Source of the DNA: an uncultured Ruminococcus sp.
Lineage (GTDB): Bacteria; Bacillota; Clostridia; Oscillospirales; Acutalibacteraceae
Direction of reading: 5' to 3'
NCBI GenBank assembly: GCA_902790475.1
Contig: CADASG010000009.1
Span: 1-64,000 of the forward strand
DNA: 64,000 nucleotides
Under the pieces are notes generated by a model. It was not told the DNA's origin. It saw only the letters and a list, made by a program, of their open reading frames with translations, and ran no database searches. Each line of letters starts with the position of its first letter. Position 1 is the stretch's first letter. This document shows positions 15,994-24,093 of the stretch, in pieces. The position numbers were made by a program, and so were the translations under genes.

Positions 15994-18897
15994 TCAGTCG
16001 TTGTCGATCGCGGCAAGCAGACTGCGGATACGGATTTTCACCGCGCCGAGGTTTGTGATTTCATCTATTTTAATTTGAGTATATATCTTGTTTTCGGCTT
16101 CAAGTATCTCGCGCACCTCGTCGGTGGTTATAGCGTCTACGCCGCAGCCAAAGGACACAAGCTGGACGAGCTCCATATCCTTTCGCGTAGTGACGTACTT
16201 TGCCGCCGCGTAAAGCCTTGAATGGTATGTCCACTGATTGAGCACGTGGGTGGTAAAACGCTCCACACGCGGAGAAACAACGTCCTCGCTGACTATCGCT
16301 ACGTCAAAGCTCGAGATCAGCTTGTCGATACCGTGGTTGATCTCAGGGTCGATGTGGTAGGGTCTGCCTGCCAGCACAAAGATTTTTTTGCCCTCTTTTT
16401 CGGCTCGGGCAATGATCTCGTCGCCCTTGGCTATGACCTTGCGGCGGTACTGCTCCTGTTCCTCGTAAGCCTTTTTTGCGGCTATGCGCACCTCGTTGAG
16501 CGTGAGGTCGGGGAAATAGAACGACAGCCGCTCATACGCCTTGCCCGGGAAATCCTTGGGGCGGTGGATACCGAAGTATTCCTTGATGAAGTGGACCTTT
16601 TTAATGTCCTTCATGTTGTTCTTAATGACCTCGGGATAGTACGCAACAACGGGGCAGTTGTAGTGATTGTCGCCCAAATGCTCGTCAAAATTATAGGAAA
16701 GACAGGGATAGAAGATAGTTTTTGCGCCCTCGTCAATCAGCGTCTGGATGTGTCCGTGCATAAGCTTCGCAGGGAAGCATATCGTGTCGCTGGGGATCGT
16801 CTGCTGACCGCGCTGATAAAGCTTTCGGTTGGAGAACGGAGACTTGAACACCTCGAATTTCAGCTCGGTGAAGAAGCGGTACCAGAACGGATACAGCTCA
16901 AACATGTTAAGTCCCATGGGGATGCCCAGCTTGCCGCGCAGTCCCTCAACGGGCTTGTAGCTGTTGAGAAGCTCCAGCTTGTATTCATACATATTCAGTC
17001 CCGTGACAGGCGCCTTTCGCGTTACGGGACGCTCGCAGCGGTTGCCGGCTATAAACCGCCGTCCGCCGCCGAAGGAATTTATGGTAAGGCGGCAGTTGTT
17101 GCTGCACATGCCGCAGTTTGTGACCTTGATCTCGTGAACAAAATTGCGCAGGGTCTCCCGGTCAGCCAGCCGGCTCTTGCCGCTGCCCTTTGATTTTTTG
17201 CGGGCGTACAGCGCGGCGCCGTATGCGCCCATCAGTCCTGCTATGTTGGGGCGAACTACCTCGGTGCCCATTTCCATTTCAAAGGAGCGCAGCACCGCGT
17301 CGTTCAAAAAGGTTCCGCCCTGAACGACTATTCGCTTGCCCAGCTCGTCGGGGCTTGACGCGCGGATGACCTTGTAAAGAGCGTTTTTGACAACGCTCAG
17401 CGAAAGTCCTGCCGAGATGTCCTCGATGGTCGCGCCGTCCTTCTGCGCCTGCTTGACGCTGGAATTCATGAACACCGTACAGCGCGAGCCCAAATCAACG
17501 GGACGTCCGGCAAACAGTCCGAGACGGGAGAACTCCTCGATCTCATAGCCGAGAGCGTTGGCGAAGGTCTGCAAAAAGCTTCCGCAGCCTGAAGAGCAAG
17601 CCTCGTTTAGAAAGATATTGTCGATTGCGCCGTTGTGTATCTTAAAGCACTTGATATCCTGTCCGCCGATGTCGATGATAAATTCCACATCGGGCATAAA
17701 ATGCTTGGCGGCGGTAAAGTGGGCAATGGTCTCCACTATGCCGTAATCCGCGTCAAAGGCGTTTTTGATGATATCCTCGCCGTAGCCGGTCACAGCGGAC
17801 GAAACCACGTTGAGGGATGGGTTCTGCTCGTAGATCTCCTCTAAAAACGCCTTGATGATCTCCACGGGATTGCCCTTGGAGGGCAGATATTTTGAATACA
17901 GCAGCTCGCCGTCGTCGTCGATCACCACACCCTTAACGGTGGTGGAGCCTGCGTCCATGCCGATATACGCCTTGCCCTTGTAGCCCTTGAGCTCCTTTTG
18001 CTTAACGGTCGCTTTGGCGTGACGCGCCTTGAACGCGTCGTATTCCGCCTGACTGCGGAACAGCGGCTGATTGAAGGCAAAGTTGCCCGAGCCGCGGTAG
18101 TTTTTAACTTTTTCGATAGTTTCGTCAAAATCAATAGGCTGATCCGCGCACAGCGCCGCGCCGCACGCAACGTAGTAGAGCGAGTTCTCGGGACAGATGC
18201 CCTTGACGCCCAAGGTGCGGTCAAAGCAGTTGCGCAGCTCGCTCATAAAGGTGAGAGGTCCGCCAAGATAAACGACCTGACCTTCGATCTCACGACCCTG
18301 AGCCAGTCCCGCAACGGTCTGGCTTACAACGGCGTTGAAAATACTCTCAGCAATATCCGCCTTTCGAGCCCCTTGATTGAGCAGCGGCTGGATGTCGGTT
18401 TTCGCGAACACTCCGCAGCGTGAGGCGATGGTGTAGGTCTTTTCATGCTGCTTTGCCAGCTCGTCCAGATCCTCCAGCTCAACGTTGAGCAGAGTAGCCA
18501 TCTGGTCGATGAACGCGCCCGTGCCTCCTGCGCAGGTGCCGTTCATGCGCACCTCCAAGCCGTTTGTCAAAAAGAGGATCTTTGCGTCCTCGCCGCCCAG
18601 CTCGATCACCACGTCGGTGCCGGGAAGAAAGGTGTTCGCCGCCACACGGGTAGCGTAGACCTCCTGAACGAACTCAATGCCGCAGTCCTGCGCCACTCCC
18701 ATTCCCGCGGAGCCCGACAGCGCTACCGCCGCGTTCTCCACTCCGTCGATCTCGCCTCTGACCTTGGTTAAAATCTCCGCGATCTTGTCCGTGATCTGCG
18801 AGAAGTGACGTTCATATATACTGTAAATCAGCTTGTTGTTATCGTCGAGCACAACACACTTTATCGTGGTTGAGCCGATATCAAGTCCTAACTTCAC
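15994..18897 (-). CDS. Large acyl-CoA dehydratase activase (double BadF/HgdC domain plus DUF2229)
   Basis: ATP-driven electron activator of the ASKHA fold. The 967 residues contain two BadF/BadG/BcrA/D/HgdC modules. The first has LDIGSTTIK near 5, GTCAGGTGAF with Cys about 122, and SRCGVFAKTD with Cys about 161. The second has MDAGSTTVK near 314, NEACSSGCGSF with Cys about 434/438, and SRCTVFMNSS. Then comes a long CoA-activase-associated region (about 620-960) with more Cys. Known HgdC dimers hold one [4Fe-4S] cluster between subunits; a fused pair could do this alone (inference). The start is GTG, preceded by a strong ACGGAGG. It has its own promoter and is followed by the HgdB-like gene 25 bases on. 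Confidence 0.85.
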   Translation of the reverse strand: MKLGLDIGSTTIKCVVLDDNNKLIYSIYERHFSQITDKIAEILTKVRGEIDGVENAAVALSGSAGMGVAQDCGIEFVQEVYATRVAANTFLPGTDVVIELGGEDAKILFLTNGLEVRMNGTCAGGTGAFIDQMATLLNVELEDLDELAKQHEKTYTIASRCGVFAKTDIQPLLNQGARKADIAESIFNAVVSQTVAGLAQGREIEGQVVYLGGPLTFMSELRNCFDRTLGVKGICPENSLYYVACGAALCADQPIDFDETIEKVKNYRGSGNFAFNQPLFRSQAEYDAFKARHAKATVKQKELKGYKGKAYIGMDAGSTTVKGVVIDDDGELLYSKYLPSKGNPVEIIKAFLEEIYEQNPSLNVVSSAVTGYGEDIIKNAFDADYGIVETIAHFTAAKHFMPDVEFIIDIGGQDIKCFKIHNGAIDNIFLNEACSSGCGSFLQTFANALGYEIEEFSRLGLFAGRPVDLGSRCTVFMNSSVKQAQKDGATIEDISAGLSLSVVKNALYKVIRASSPDELGKRIVVQGGTFLNDAVLRSFEMEMGTEVVRPNIAGLMGAYGAALYARKKSKGSGKSRLADRETLRNFVHEIKVTNCGMCSNNCRLTINSFGGGRRFIAGNRCERPVTRKAPVTGLNMYEYKLELLNSYKPVEGLRGKLGIPMGLNMFELYPFWYRFFTELKFEVFKSPFSNRKLYQRGQQTIPSDTICFPAKLMHGHIQTLIDEGAKTIFYPCLSYNFDEHLGDNHYNCPVVAYYPEVIKNNMKDIKKVHFIKEYFGIHRPKDFPGKAYERLSFYFPDLTLNEVRIAAKKAYEEQEQYRRKVIAKGDEIIARAEKEGKKIFVLAGRPYHIDPEINHGIDKLISSFDVAIVSEDVVSPRVERFTTHVLNQWTYHSRLYAAAKYVTTRKDMELVQLVSFGCGVDAITTDEVREILEAENKIYTQIKIDEITNLGAVKIRIRSLLAAIDND

Positions 18898-18943
18898 AAT
18901 TTTCCTCCGTAAAGAGATACTTATCCATAATCGCTAATATCAT

Positions 18944-18973
18944 ATTATAACTCATTATTAAACAAAATGTCAA
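18944..18973 (-). promoter_or_regulatory. Promoter of the activase operon
   Basis: On the minus strand TTGACA, 18 bases, TATAAT, about 45 bases before the GTG start. Confidence 0.65.
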
Positions 18974-19127
18974 TATGTTCGCATAACGGATTTATACGCG
19001 TTTTTTCACGATTTTTAGTCAATTCCTCAAACTCAAAACATTCGCCTGCCAAACAGCCCAGAAGCAAAAACAGGGTACTCCTTGGAGCACCCTATGTCAT
19101 TTATTCTTTAAGCAATACCGCATAATT

Positions 19128-19414
19128 GTTGCGAATATTAAAAAAGCGTTTCCGCTCACTTATTTGACGGTTTTTCAGTTTTCAGTTTTCAATATTCATT
19201 ACAAAAATCCTGTCGAACCGAACTGAAAAATGAAAACTTAAAACTTAAAAATGAATAATACACGCAAATTGCAATAGCACGTTGCGAATTTTTAAAAAGC
19301 GTTTCCAACCGGCTATTTGACGGTTTTTCAGTTTTCAGTTTTCATTATTCATTACAAAAATCCTGTCGAACCGAACTGAAAAATGAAAACTTAAAACTTA
19401 AAAATGAATAATAC
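19128..19414. repeat. Direct repeat of a 134-base unit with internal inverted arms
   Basis: Both copies contain GTTGCGAAT, AAAAAGCGTTTCC, TTTGACGGTTTTTCAG and CCTGTCGAACCGAACTG. In each, CAGTTTTCAGTTTTCA and TGAAAACTTAAAACTTAAAA can pair, so each copy is an imperfect palindrome. Confidence 0.7.
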
Positions 19415-19456
19415 AAAGCAAAAATCCCGTCACTTTCGTGACAGGATTTTTGCTTT
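19415..19456. terminator. Strong symmetric hairpin
   Basis: AAAGCAAAAATCC-GTCAC pairs with GTGAC-GGATTTTTGCTTT with a single mismatch and a TTTC loop. It could terminate in either direction. Confidence 0.6.
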
Positions 19457-19615
19457 GGCTCGCCCGAAGTACCTTTGGCTTGGAGGTTATGTTCTTCTCG
19501 CCTTATGGGTTCACTTGCTGTGGGAAAAGTTTCTTCTGCGCTCTCGCTAAAAACGTGCCTCAGGCACGTTTTCTTTACGCTCGCCTTCAAATCCCTTCGG
19601 TTTTTGTGCGGACAA

Positions 19616-19652
19616 TTTTTCAGGGATACCCCTTTGGGGTATCCCTGAAAAA
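19616..19652 (-). terminator. tRNA-Arg terminator
   Basis: TTTTTCAGGGATACCCC pairs with GGGGTATCCCTGAAAAA around TTT. It lies directly after the CCA end of the tRNA. Confidence 0.85.
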
Positions 19653-19729
19653 TGGCCCGCCCGAAGGGATTTGAACCCCTGTTCTCCGGAATCGGAATCC
19701 GTTGCGTTATCCAGCTGCGCCACGGGCGG
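19653..19729 (-). tRNA. tRNA-Arg (anticodon CCG)
   Basis: A 77-base cloverleaf on the minus strand with encoded CCA. The acceptor stem is CCGCCCG/CGGGCGG, the D arm contains AGCTGGATA, and the anticodon loop is TTCCGAT with CCG at plus positions 19693-19695. The T arm is AGGGG-TTCAAAT-CCCTT. It reads the Arg codon CGG. The D stem has one mismatched pair. A terminator follows it, and a promoter lies upstream at 19809-19837. Confidence 0.93.
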
Positions 19730-19760
19730 TTATGTCGGACGCGGCGCGCCCGATTGTCTG

Positions 19761-19803
19761 TTAAGACAATACCGCATAATTCAAACGTGCGGTGTTGCCT
19801 TAA
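19761..19803. repeat. Mini family-E palindrome in the tRNA leader
   Basis: TTAAGACAATACCGCA pairs with TGCGGTGTTGCCTTAA around an 11-base loop. It lies between the tRNA promoter and the tRNA. Confidence 0.7.
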
Positions 19804-19808
19804 ATACT

Positions 19809-19837
19809 ATTATACACCATTTGCCGAAATTACGCAA
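19809..19837 (-). promoter_or_regulatory. tRNA-Arg promoter
   Basis: On the minus strand TTGCGT, 17 bases, TATAAT, about 80 bases before the tRNA 5 prime end. Confidence 0.55.
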
Positions 19838-19870
19838 GCAATATTTTGTCGCAGCGCTTTGAGCAGCTTA

Positions 19871-20614
19871 TCACTCGACGACGACCTTGATCTTTACGTT
19901 GAATTCACCTGCGCCTACGCTGGCAAACTCCTTGCAGATGGCGCAAAGACTGCCGCTGCCGTCGAAAAACAGCGAGCAGTTTTTTATGTTGTCGTCGCTG
20001 AGAGTGTTTTCATAATTGATGTAATAGTCGTCCTTGAAGTTGTCAAATTTGAATTTTGACACATAGTCGCTTTGCAGGGCTGTTTCCACGGCGGCGTAAA
20101 CTGCGCTCTCGTCCCTGTCCATGTAAGCGGCTATACCGCTGTTGTCGAGCCGCTTGTTTTTTTCAATGTCATAGTTGTAGACGCTGTAGCTCACGTTGTG
20201 CCCGGAGGTAGTCCGCGTTACGACAAGGCTGAGAACCTCGTCGTTTATAAAGCACTCGTAGCCGAGCTCGCTGACGCTCAGAGCTTTGTTCTGTCCGTTC
20301 TCCTTGGCGGCTGTTTCAAAATCCTTCGCGTATTCCTTTTCGATCGCCGAGTTGACGGCTTTTGCGTCGCTGCTGTCGGCAGTCAGCCTCGGGATGCTGT
20401 AGGTGACGGGATCGCCGTCGCCTGTTTCAAAGGTCTCCTCCCTCGCTGTCTTGACATATGCTTCGATGCCGTCGGGCGTCGGGTCTTCCGTTTCGGTCGG
20501 CGCTTCGGTCACCACCTGATAATAAGCCTGCCCGGAGCTTTGCTCCTGCTCCTGCGGTGCGCAGGCGCAGAACAGCAGGCACAACAGCGCCGACACTATC
20601 GTTATTATCCTCAT
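19871..20614 (-). CDS. Lipoprotein, DUF3298/RsiV-like
   Basis: Exported lipoprotein with signal peptide and lipobox LFCAC (Cys about residue 18), then a low-complexity linker rich in Glu, Thr and Pro and a globular domain to 247 residues. The VTYSIPRLTADSSDAKAVNSA block and later Tyr-rich strands resemble the DUF4163/DUF3298 pair found in RsiV and PdaC. RsiV itself binds lysozyme, but no sigma factor gene is near, so an anti-sigma role is not supported. The ATG eight bases after GGGG is preferred over a GTG three codons earlier. It follows the HisJ-like gene after 12 bases. Confidence 0.7.
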   Translation of the reverse strand: MRIITIVSALLCLLFCACAPQEQEQSSGQAYYQVVTEAPTETEDPTPDGIEAYVKTAREETFETGDGDPVTYSIPRLTADSSDAKAVNSAIEKEYAKDFETAAKENGQNKALSVSELGYECFINDEVLSLVVTRTTSGHNVSYSVYNYDIEKNKRLDNSGIAAYMDRDESAVYAAVETALQSDYVSKFKFDNFKDDYYINYENTLSDDNIKNCSLFFDGSGSLCAICKEFASVGAGEFNVKIKVVVE

Positions 20615-20626
20615 GGTCTTCACCCC

Positions 20627-21406
20627 TTACGGCTTTGCCACGGCAAAGGTGTCCCACGCTGCAGGAGTTATCCCTAACCTTGCAAGCTTGCCGTGACATT
20701 CGTTATAAACATCTGTATTGCTCAGCGCTTTCGGGGAATGAGCGTCAAATCCGAGCACCGTTTTATTGCCTGTACGAGCCGCGACACGCCAAAAAGCCGG
20801 GTCGGGGTAGCTTCGTCCGTTTTGATACCCCAGCATGTTGAACTCGAGCGGCACATCAAGCTGTTTGGCTACGGCGCAGAGCTTTGACATCTCGCCTTCA
20901 TAAACATCACGGCTTCCGCCGAAATAGGCGATATCCGGGTGAGCGAAACAGGTGAACTCCCCCGTGCGCAGCGCTTCCGAAACCTGCTTTGTATACTGCC
21001 GCAGATAGCGTTCGCCGTATTTTCCGTTGTCCAGATACAGCTCCTCGTCGTATTCGTTGCCGACAAAATGCTGACCCAAAATCATGTAGTCGATCTCAAA
21101 CGGCGCGATAAACTCGTGCAGCCTGTCAAAGCATTCTGGATAGTATTCGGTTTCGAGTCCGAGCAATATCCGGATATCATCTCGGTATTCCCTTTGCAGT
21201 GCGCGAATACTCGTTACATAATCCTCGAACTGCCCGGGGCGCATACGAAAGTGACTGTAGTATCCGTGCGGCTTGAAAAACTGCGGACTGTGGTCGGAAA
21301 ATCCGAGCACCTCGAGCCCTGCTCCGATCGCAGCCTCCACATATTCCCTGTCCTCGCCTTTGGCGTGATTGCAGCGGTAGGTGTGAGTGTGTAAATTATA
21401 CAGCAT
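20627..21406 (-). CDS. hisJ: PHP-domain histidinol-phosphatase (HisJ type)
   Basis: Metal-dependent phosphatase of the PHP superfamily; HisJ removes phosphate from histidinol phosphate in histidine synthesis. There are 259 residues. Metal-binding motifs visible are NLHTHT near the start, GFSDHSP near 35, LGLETEYYP near 83, ILGQHFVG near 108, CFAHPDIAYFGG near 151 and GFDAHSP near 220. No other his gene is in the window, so the exact substrate is an inference from family. The start at 21406 is set by GAGGAAG. It probably forms an operon with the TIGR01440 gene upstream and the lipoprotein downstream. Confidence 0.82.
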   Translation of the reverse strand: MLYNLHTHTYRCNHAKGEDREYVEAAIGAGLEVLGFSDHSPQFFKPHGYYSHFRMRPGQFEDYVTSIRALQREYRDDIRILLGLETEYYPECFDRLHEFIAPFEIDYMILGQHFVGNEYDEELYLDNGKYGERYLRQYTKQVSEALRTGEFTCFAHPDIAYFGGSRDVYEGEMSKLCAVAKQLDVPLEFNMLGYQNGRSYPDPAFWRVAARTGNKTVLGFDAHSPKALSNTDVYNECHGKLARLGITPAAWDTFAVAKP

Positions 21407-21430
21407 AAATCTTCCTCGCAAGAACCGTTA

Positions 21431-21973
21431 CTATATGCCCTCGGGGTAAACGGCGCGTTCGCCGCCGATGTATTTGGGGCGTGTGCGCGCACAGATCAAT
21501 ATCGCGCTGCCTATATGGTCGATACTCAGCCTGACAGGGACGGCTACATGCTTGAGGTGCATACCGATCAGCGTTCCGCCGATATCCATACCCGCGTCCG
21601 CTTTGATCTCCTCGAGCATAACCGGTTCCTTAAAGGTTTGGTAGGCGGTGGTGGCAAAGGAGCCCCCTGCCTTAGGCTGCGGCATAACGCACACGGTTTC
21701 CGCACCTGGCACGGCTTCTTTTTCCGTAACGACAGCGCGGTTGAGGTGCTCGCAGCACTGCGCGGCGAGGTATACGCCGTTTTCACGCAGCGCGTCATAT
21801 ATTCCTCCGAACACCGCCCGGGCTGCTTCCAGGCTGGACGCGTGTCCGATCACGCCGCCCGTTATCTCGCTGGAAGAGCAGCCGACGACCATTATATCGC
21901 CCGGCTTGAGCTTCGCTTTTTCGCACAGCTCACGCGCCGCGCGGTTTGCCTGATCATATAATTCCTGATTCAT
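21431..21973 (-). CDS. TIGR01440 / YwlG family protein
   Basis: Conserved Firmicute protein of 180 residues without assigned function. Recognised by DIMVVGCSSSEITGGVIGHASS (positions about 26-47), LAAQCCEHLNRA and the C-terminal ADAGMDIGGTLIGMHLKHVA. Soluble, no signal peptide. GTG and ATG starts exist slightly upstream (21991, 21982); the ATG at 21973 has GGAG at the best distance. It ends 25 bases before the HisJ-like gene. Confidence 0.88.
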   Translation of the reverse strand: MNQELYDQANRAARELCEKAKLKPGDIMVVGCSSSEITGGVIGHASSLEAARAVFGGIYDALRENGVYLAAQCCEHLNRAVVTEKEAVPGAETVCVMPQPKAGGSFATTAYQTFKEPVMLEEIKADAGMDIGGTLIGMHLKHVAVPVRLSIDHIGSAILICARTRPKYIGGERAVYPEGI

Positions 21974-22019
21974 TTTTATCATCTCCGACACTATTATAGC
22001 ACAAAAGCGAAAAAAAATA

Positions 22020-22061
22020 AAGGGGCTGACTCAAAAGTAAAATGAGCCGACCCCTTAAATA
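22020..22061 (-). terminator. Terminator after the aquaporin gene
   Basis: AAGGGG-TGACTCA pairs with TGAG-CCCCTT. Confidence 0.65.
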
Positions 22062-22075
22062 TTTAATAGATCCGA

Positions 22076-22771
22076 TTATTTCTCAAGAGCTTTGTAGGTA
22101 ACTGCCGCGATAGCTGCGCCTGCAAGAGGACCTACGATGAATACCCACAGTGCGCCCAAAGGAGCCATGTTGCCGGTGAAAGCAGCAACCAAAGCGGGAC
22201 CAAAGCTTCTGGCAGGGTTTACGGAGGTGCCTGTCAGACCGATACCGAGAATGTGTACCAGTGTCAGGGTCAGACCGATAACCAGACCGCCGAAGGAACC
22301 GTGCTTTGCCTTCTTTGAGGTAACGCCCAGGATAGCCAGTACAAACACGAAGGTCAGCACGCACTCAACCAGCAGACCTGCAAAAGCGTTTTCGTTTACG
22401 CCTGCGAGACCGTTGGAACCGAAGCCGCCTGTCTGATCCTTAACGCCGCCGAGACCGAAGATAGCCGCCAGAATGCCTGCGCCTGCGAAAGCGCCCAGGC
22501 ACTGAGAAACGATGTAGCCGATGAATTCGGTGACGCTCATGCCGCCGGAAATCAGCACGCCCAGTGAAACCGCAGGGTTGATGTGACAACCCGAGATGTT
22601 GCCGATGCTGTACGCCATACCGACGATAACCAGACCAAATGCGAGAGCGGTCAGGATATAGCCGCAGCCGTTTTTGGCGTCACAGCCCACCAGCATTGCG
22701 GTTCCGCAGCCTAATACGACCAGAACCATTGTGCCGATAAACTCAGCGATGTACTTTTTTGTTGAACTCAT
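22076..22771 (-). CDS. aqpZ: MIP-family channel, aquaporin Z type
   Basis: Inner-membrane water channel with six transmembrane segments in 231 residues. The two NPA half-helices are GCHINPAVSLG (about 61-71) and GTSVNPARSFG (about 180-190). The residues around the second NPA and the short loops fit aquaporin Z rather than the glycerol facilitator GlpF, which has longer loops and GFAMNPARD. A strong GGAGGAG precedes the ATG. It stands alone, with its own promoter and terminator, and is divergent from sdpR. Confidence 0.9.
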   Translation of the reverse strand: MSSTKKYIAEFIGTMVLVVLGCGTAMLVGCDAKNGCGYILTALAFGLVIVGMAYSIGNISGCHINPAVSLGVLISGGMSVTEFIGYIVSQCLGAFAGAGILAAIFGLGGVKDQTGGFGSNGLAGVNENAFAGLLVECVLTFVFVLAILGVTSKKAKHGSFGGLVIGLTLTLVHILGIGLTGTSVNPARSFGPALVAAFTGNMAPLGALWVFIVGPLAGAAIAAVTYKALEK

Positions 22772-22834
22772 AAATTTCTCCTCCTTAATATTTTTCGGGT
22801 CGATGCCCGTTCAGGACTTTTTTTCCATAACATA

Positions 22835-22863
22835 AATATATCACACTATCTCGCACATTGCAA
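22835..22863 (-). promoter_or_regulatory. aqpZ promoter
   Basis: On the minus strand TTGCAA, 17 bases, TATATT, about 65 bases before the start codon. Confidence 0.55.
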
Positions 22864-22935
22864 GTGAATTTTTACATAAAATTTTTATTAACTTTTCATA
22901 AAAAGAATCTGTGGGTGTTTTTTTGACGAAACCCC

Positions 22936-22964
22936 TTGACAAACGGCAAAAAGTGTTATATACT
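22936..22964 (+). promoter_or_regulatory. sdpR-sdpI promoter
   Basis: TTGACA, 17 bases, TATACT, about 50 bases before sdpR. Confidence 0.75.
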
Positions 22965-22976
22965 GTCGTTAGACAG

Positions 22977-22992
22977 TTAGACAATTTTCTAA
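22977..22992. promoter_or_regulatory. Probable operator for the SdpR-type repressor
   Basis: TTAGACAATTTTCTAA is an imperfect palindrome at the expected transcription start. Related half-sites (TTAGACAG, TATCTAA) flank it. Binding by the encoded ArsR-type protein is inferred. Confidence 0.5.
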
Positions 22993-23015
22993 TTATCTAA
23001 AAAAGGAGGAACGAT

Positions 23016-23282
23016 ATGGGCGATGTATGGAAGGCTCTTGCCGATCCGTCCAGACGGGAGATACTGGTGCTGCTGCGCAAGCGGGATATGAACGCCGGAG
23101 AGATCGCGGAAAACTTTGATATGTCAAAGCCGTCCGTCAGCAATCACCTGAATATTTTAAAGCAGGCGGATCTTGTCAGCGCGGAAAAGCGAGGGCAAAA
23201 TGTTGTTTATTCACTGAAAACAGGCGTATTTGAGGAAATAATGAGGCTTCTGATGAGCCTGACTGACAAGCAGGAGGACTAA
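23016..23282 (+). CDS. sdpR: ArsR/SdpR-family autorepressor
   Basis: Winged-helix DNA-binding protein of 88 residues. It opens WKALADPSRREILVLLRKRD and has the recognition helix SKPSVSNHLNILKQADLV, as in SdpR. The metal-binding Cys pair of ArsR itself is absent, as in SdpR. In Bacillus subtilis SdpR represses its own operon until SdpI traps it at the membrane when the SdpC toxin is present. GGAGG precedes the ATG, and sdpI follows after three bases. Confidence 0.85.
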   Translation: MGDVWKALADPSRREILVLLRKRDMNAGEIAENFDMSKPSVSNHLNILKQADLVSAEKRGQNVVYSLKTGVFEEIMRLLMSLTDKQED

Positions 23283-23285
23283 ACT

Positions 23286-23960
23286 ATGAAAAAGGCTTTT
23301 TTACTGATAGCAGGACTGATAAATCTGGCAGCTTCGGCGGTGTATATCGCCTGCTCGCCTGCGGACATCGTTCCGACTCACTGGAACTATCAGGGCGTTG
23401 CCGACGGCTTTATGCCCAAGTGGACCATGATGATCATGCCGATAATAACCCTTCTTTACGGTATCACGGCGTTTGTGATCGAAATCGTCATGTCAAAACG
23501 CGGAGAAGGGAAAAATCTAAAATATGTGCGCAAGATTTTCTTAGCTTTGTTTTTGTTTGCCGCAGCGCTGTCATGGCTGTTCTTGCCGTTGAGTATGCGC
23601 CGCACCAATAATATAGGCTGCATCGTCAACTCCGCAATGCTGTTGCTTTTGGGTGCGCTTATAGTATTTATGGGAAACCTTCTGCCAAAGGTCAGCCAAA
23701 ACGGCTGGCTCGGCGTGCGCACCTCCTCTACCCTGTCAAACGAAACCGTTTGGCGCAAAACCCACCGTTTGGCAGGCTATCTCGGAGTGGGAACAGGCTT
23801 GCTGATGATAGTGATGGGCGCTGTGAACGCCGCTTTGGGAATAGATCAGCCTTATCTGATACTGATATGCGCGGCAGTTATTCTGATCACCCTCGCGCTG
23901 ATTCCTTCTGTCTACGCGGCACGGCTCAGTAAAAAGCTTAACTCCCAAAACCAATTGTAA
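23286..23960 (+). CDS. sdpI: SdpI-family immunity membrane protein (DUF1648 plus SdpI)
   Basis: Integral membrane protein of 224 residues with about six helices. The N-terminal DUF1648 block has the VPTHWNYQGVADGF motif, and the SdpI block has NGWLGVRTSSTL and ETVWRKTHRLAG. In B. subtilis this protein gives immunity to the SdpC killing peptide and acts as its receptor. No sdpC, sdpA or sdpB homologue is seen on either side, so the pair is an orphan. It may sense a toxin made by other cells or have another signalling role (inference). Confidence 0.85.
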   Translation: MKKAFLLIAGLINLAASAVYIACSPADIVPTHWNYQGVADGFMPKWTMMIMPIITLLYGITAFVIEIVMSKRGEGKNLKYVRKIFLALFLFAAALSWLFLPLSMRRTNNIGCIVNSAMLLLLGALIVFMGNLLPKVSQNGWLGVRTSSTLSNETVWRKTHRLAGYLGVGTGLLMIVMGAVNAALGIDQPYLILICAAVILITLALIPSVYAARLSKKLNSQNQL

Positions 23961-24003
23961 AATATACACAATTTTTTAATTATTTATTTATACAGATTAA
24001 TCA

Positions 24004-24032
24004 TTGCTAAGAGGGAGCTGTTGCGGTACAAT
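24004..24032 (+). promoter_or_regulatory. Promoter of the Big_2 protein gene
   Basis: TTGCTA, 17 bases, TACAAT. A hairpin in the leader (24045-24067, CAGCTTCC/GGAAGCTG with a T-rich loop) lies between it and the gene. Confidence 0.6.
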
Positions 24033-24093
24033 AGAGTTATCGAACAGCTTCCGTTTTTTGGAAGCTGCAAAATAATCACAAGGAGCATACGTT

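Larger units (their letters stand above)
18974..19652. other. Intergenic stretch with duplicated palindromic unit and hairpins
   Basis: No credible gene in about 680 bases. It holds a terminator-like hairpin at 19072-19093 (AGGGT-CTCC/GGAG-ACCCT), a fragment of family E near 19110, and two direct copies of a 134-base unit (19128-19261 and 19281-19414). A strong hairpin at 19415-19456 and the tRNA terminator follow. A short minus frame at 19345-19590 has no supporting signal. Confidence 0.6.

Noticed and set aside
14676-18897. 2-hydroxyglutaryl-CoA fermentation cluster
   Set aside because: No CoA-transferase, dehydrogenase, decarboxylase or second dehydratase subunit is nearby; only the activase/dehydratase-like pair is supported.
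19345-19590. Minus-strand open frame of 81 codons
   Set aside because: Runs across the duplicated palindrome and a strong hairpin; no ribosome binding site.
22976-23960. Complete SdpC-type toxin operon
   Set aside because: Only repressor and immunity genes are present; neighbouring genes (aquaporin, Big_2 protein) do not resemble sdpA, sdpB or sdpC.
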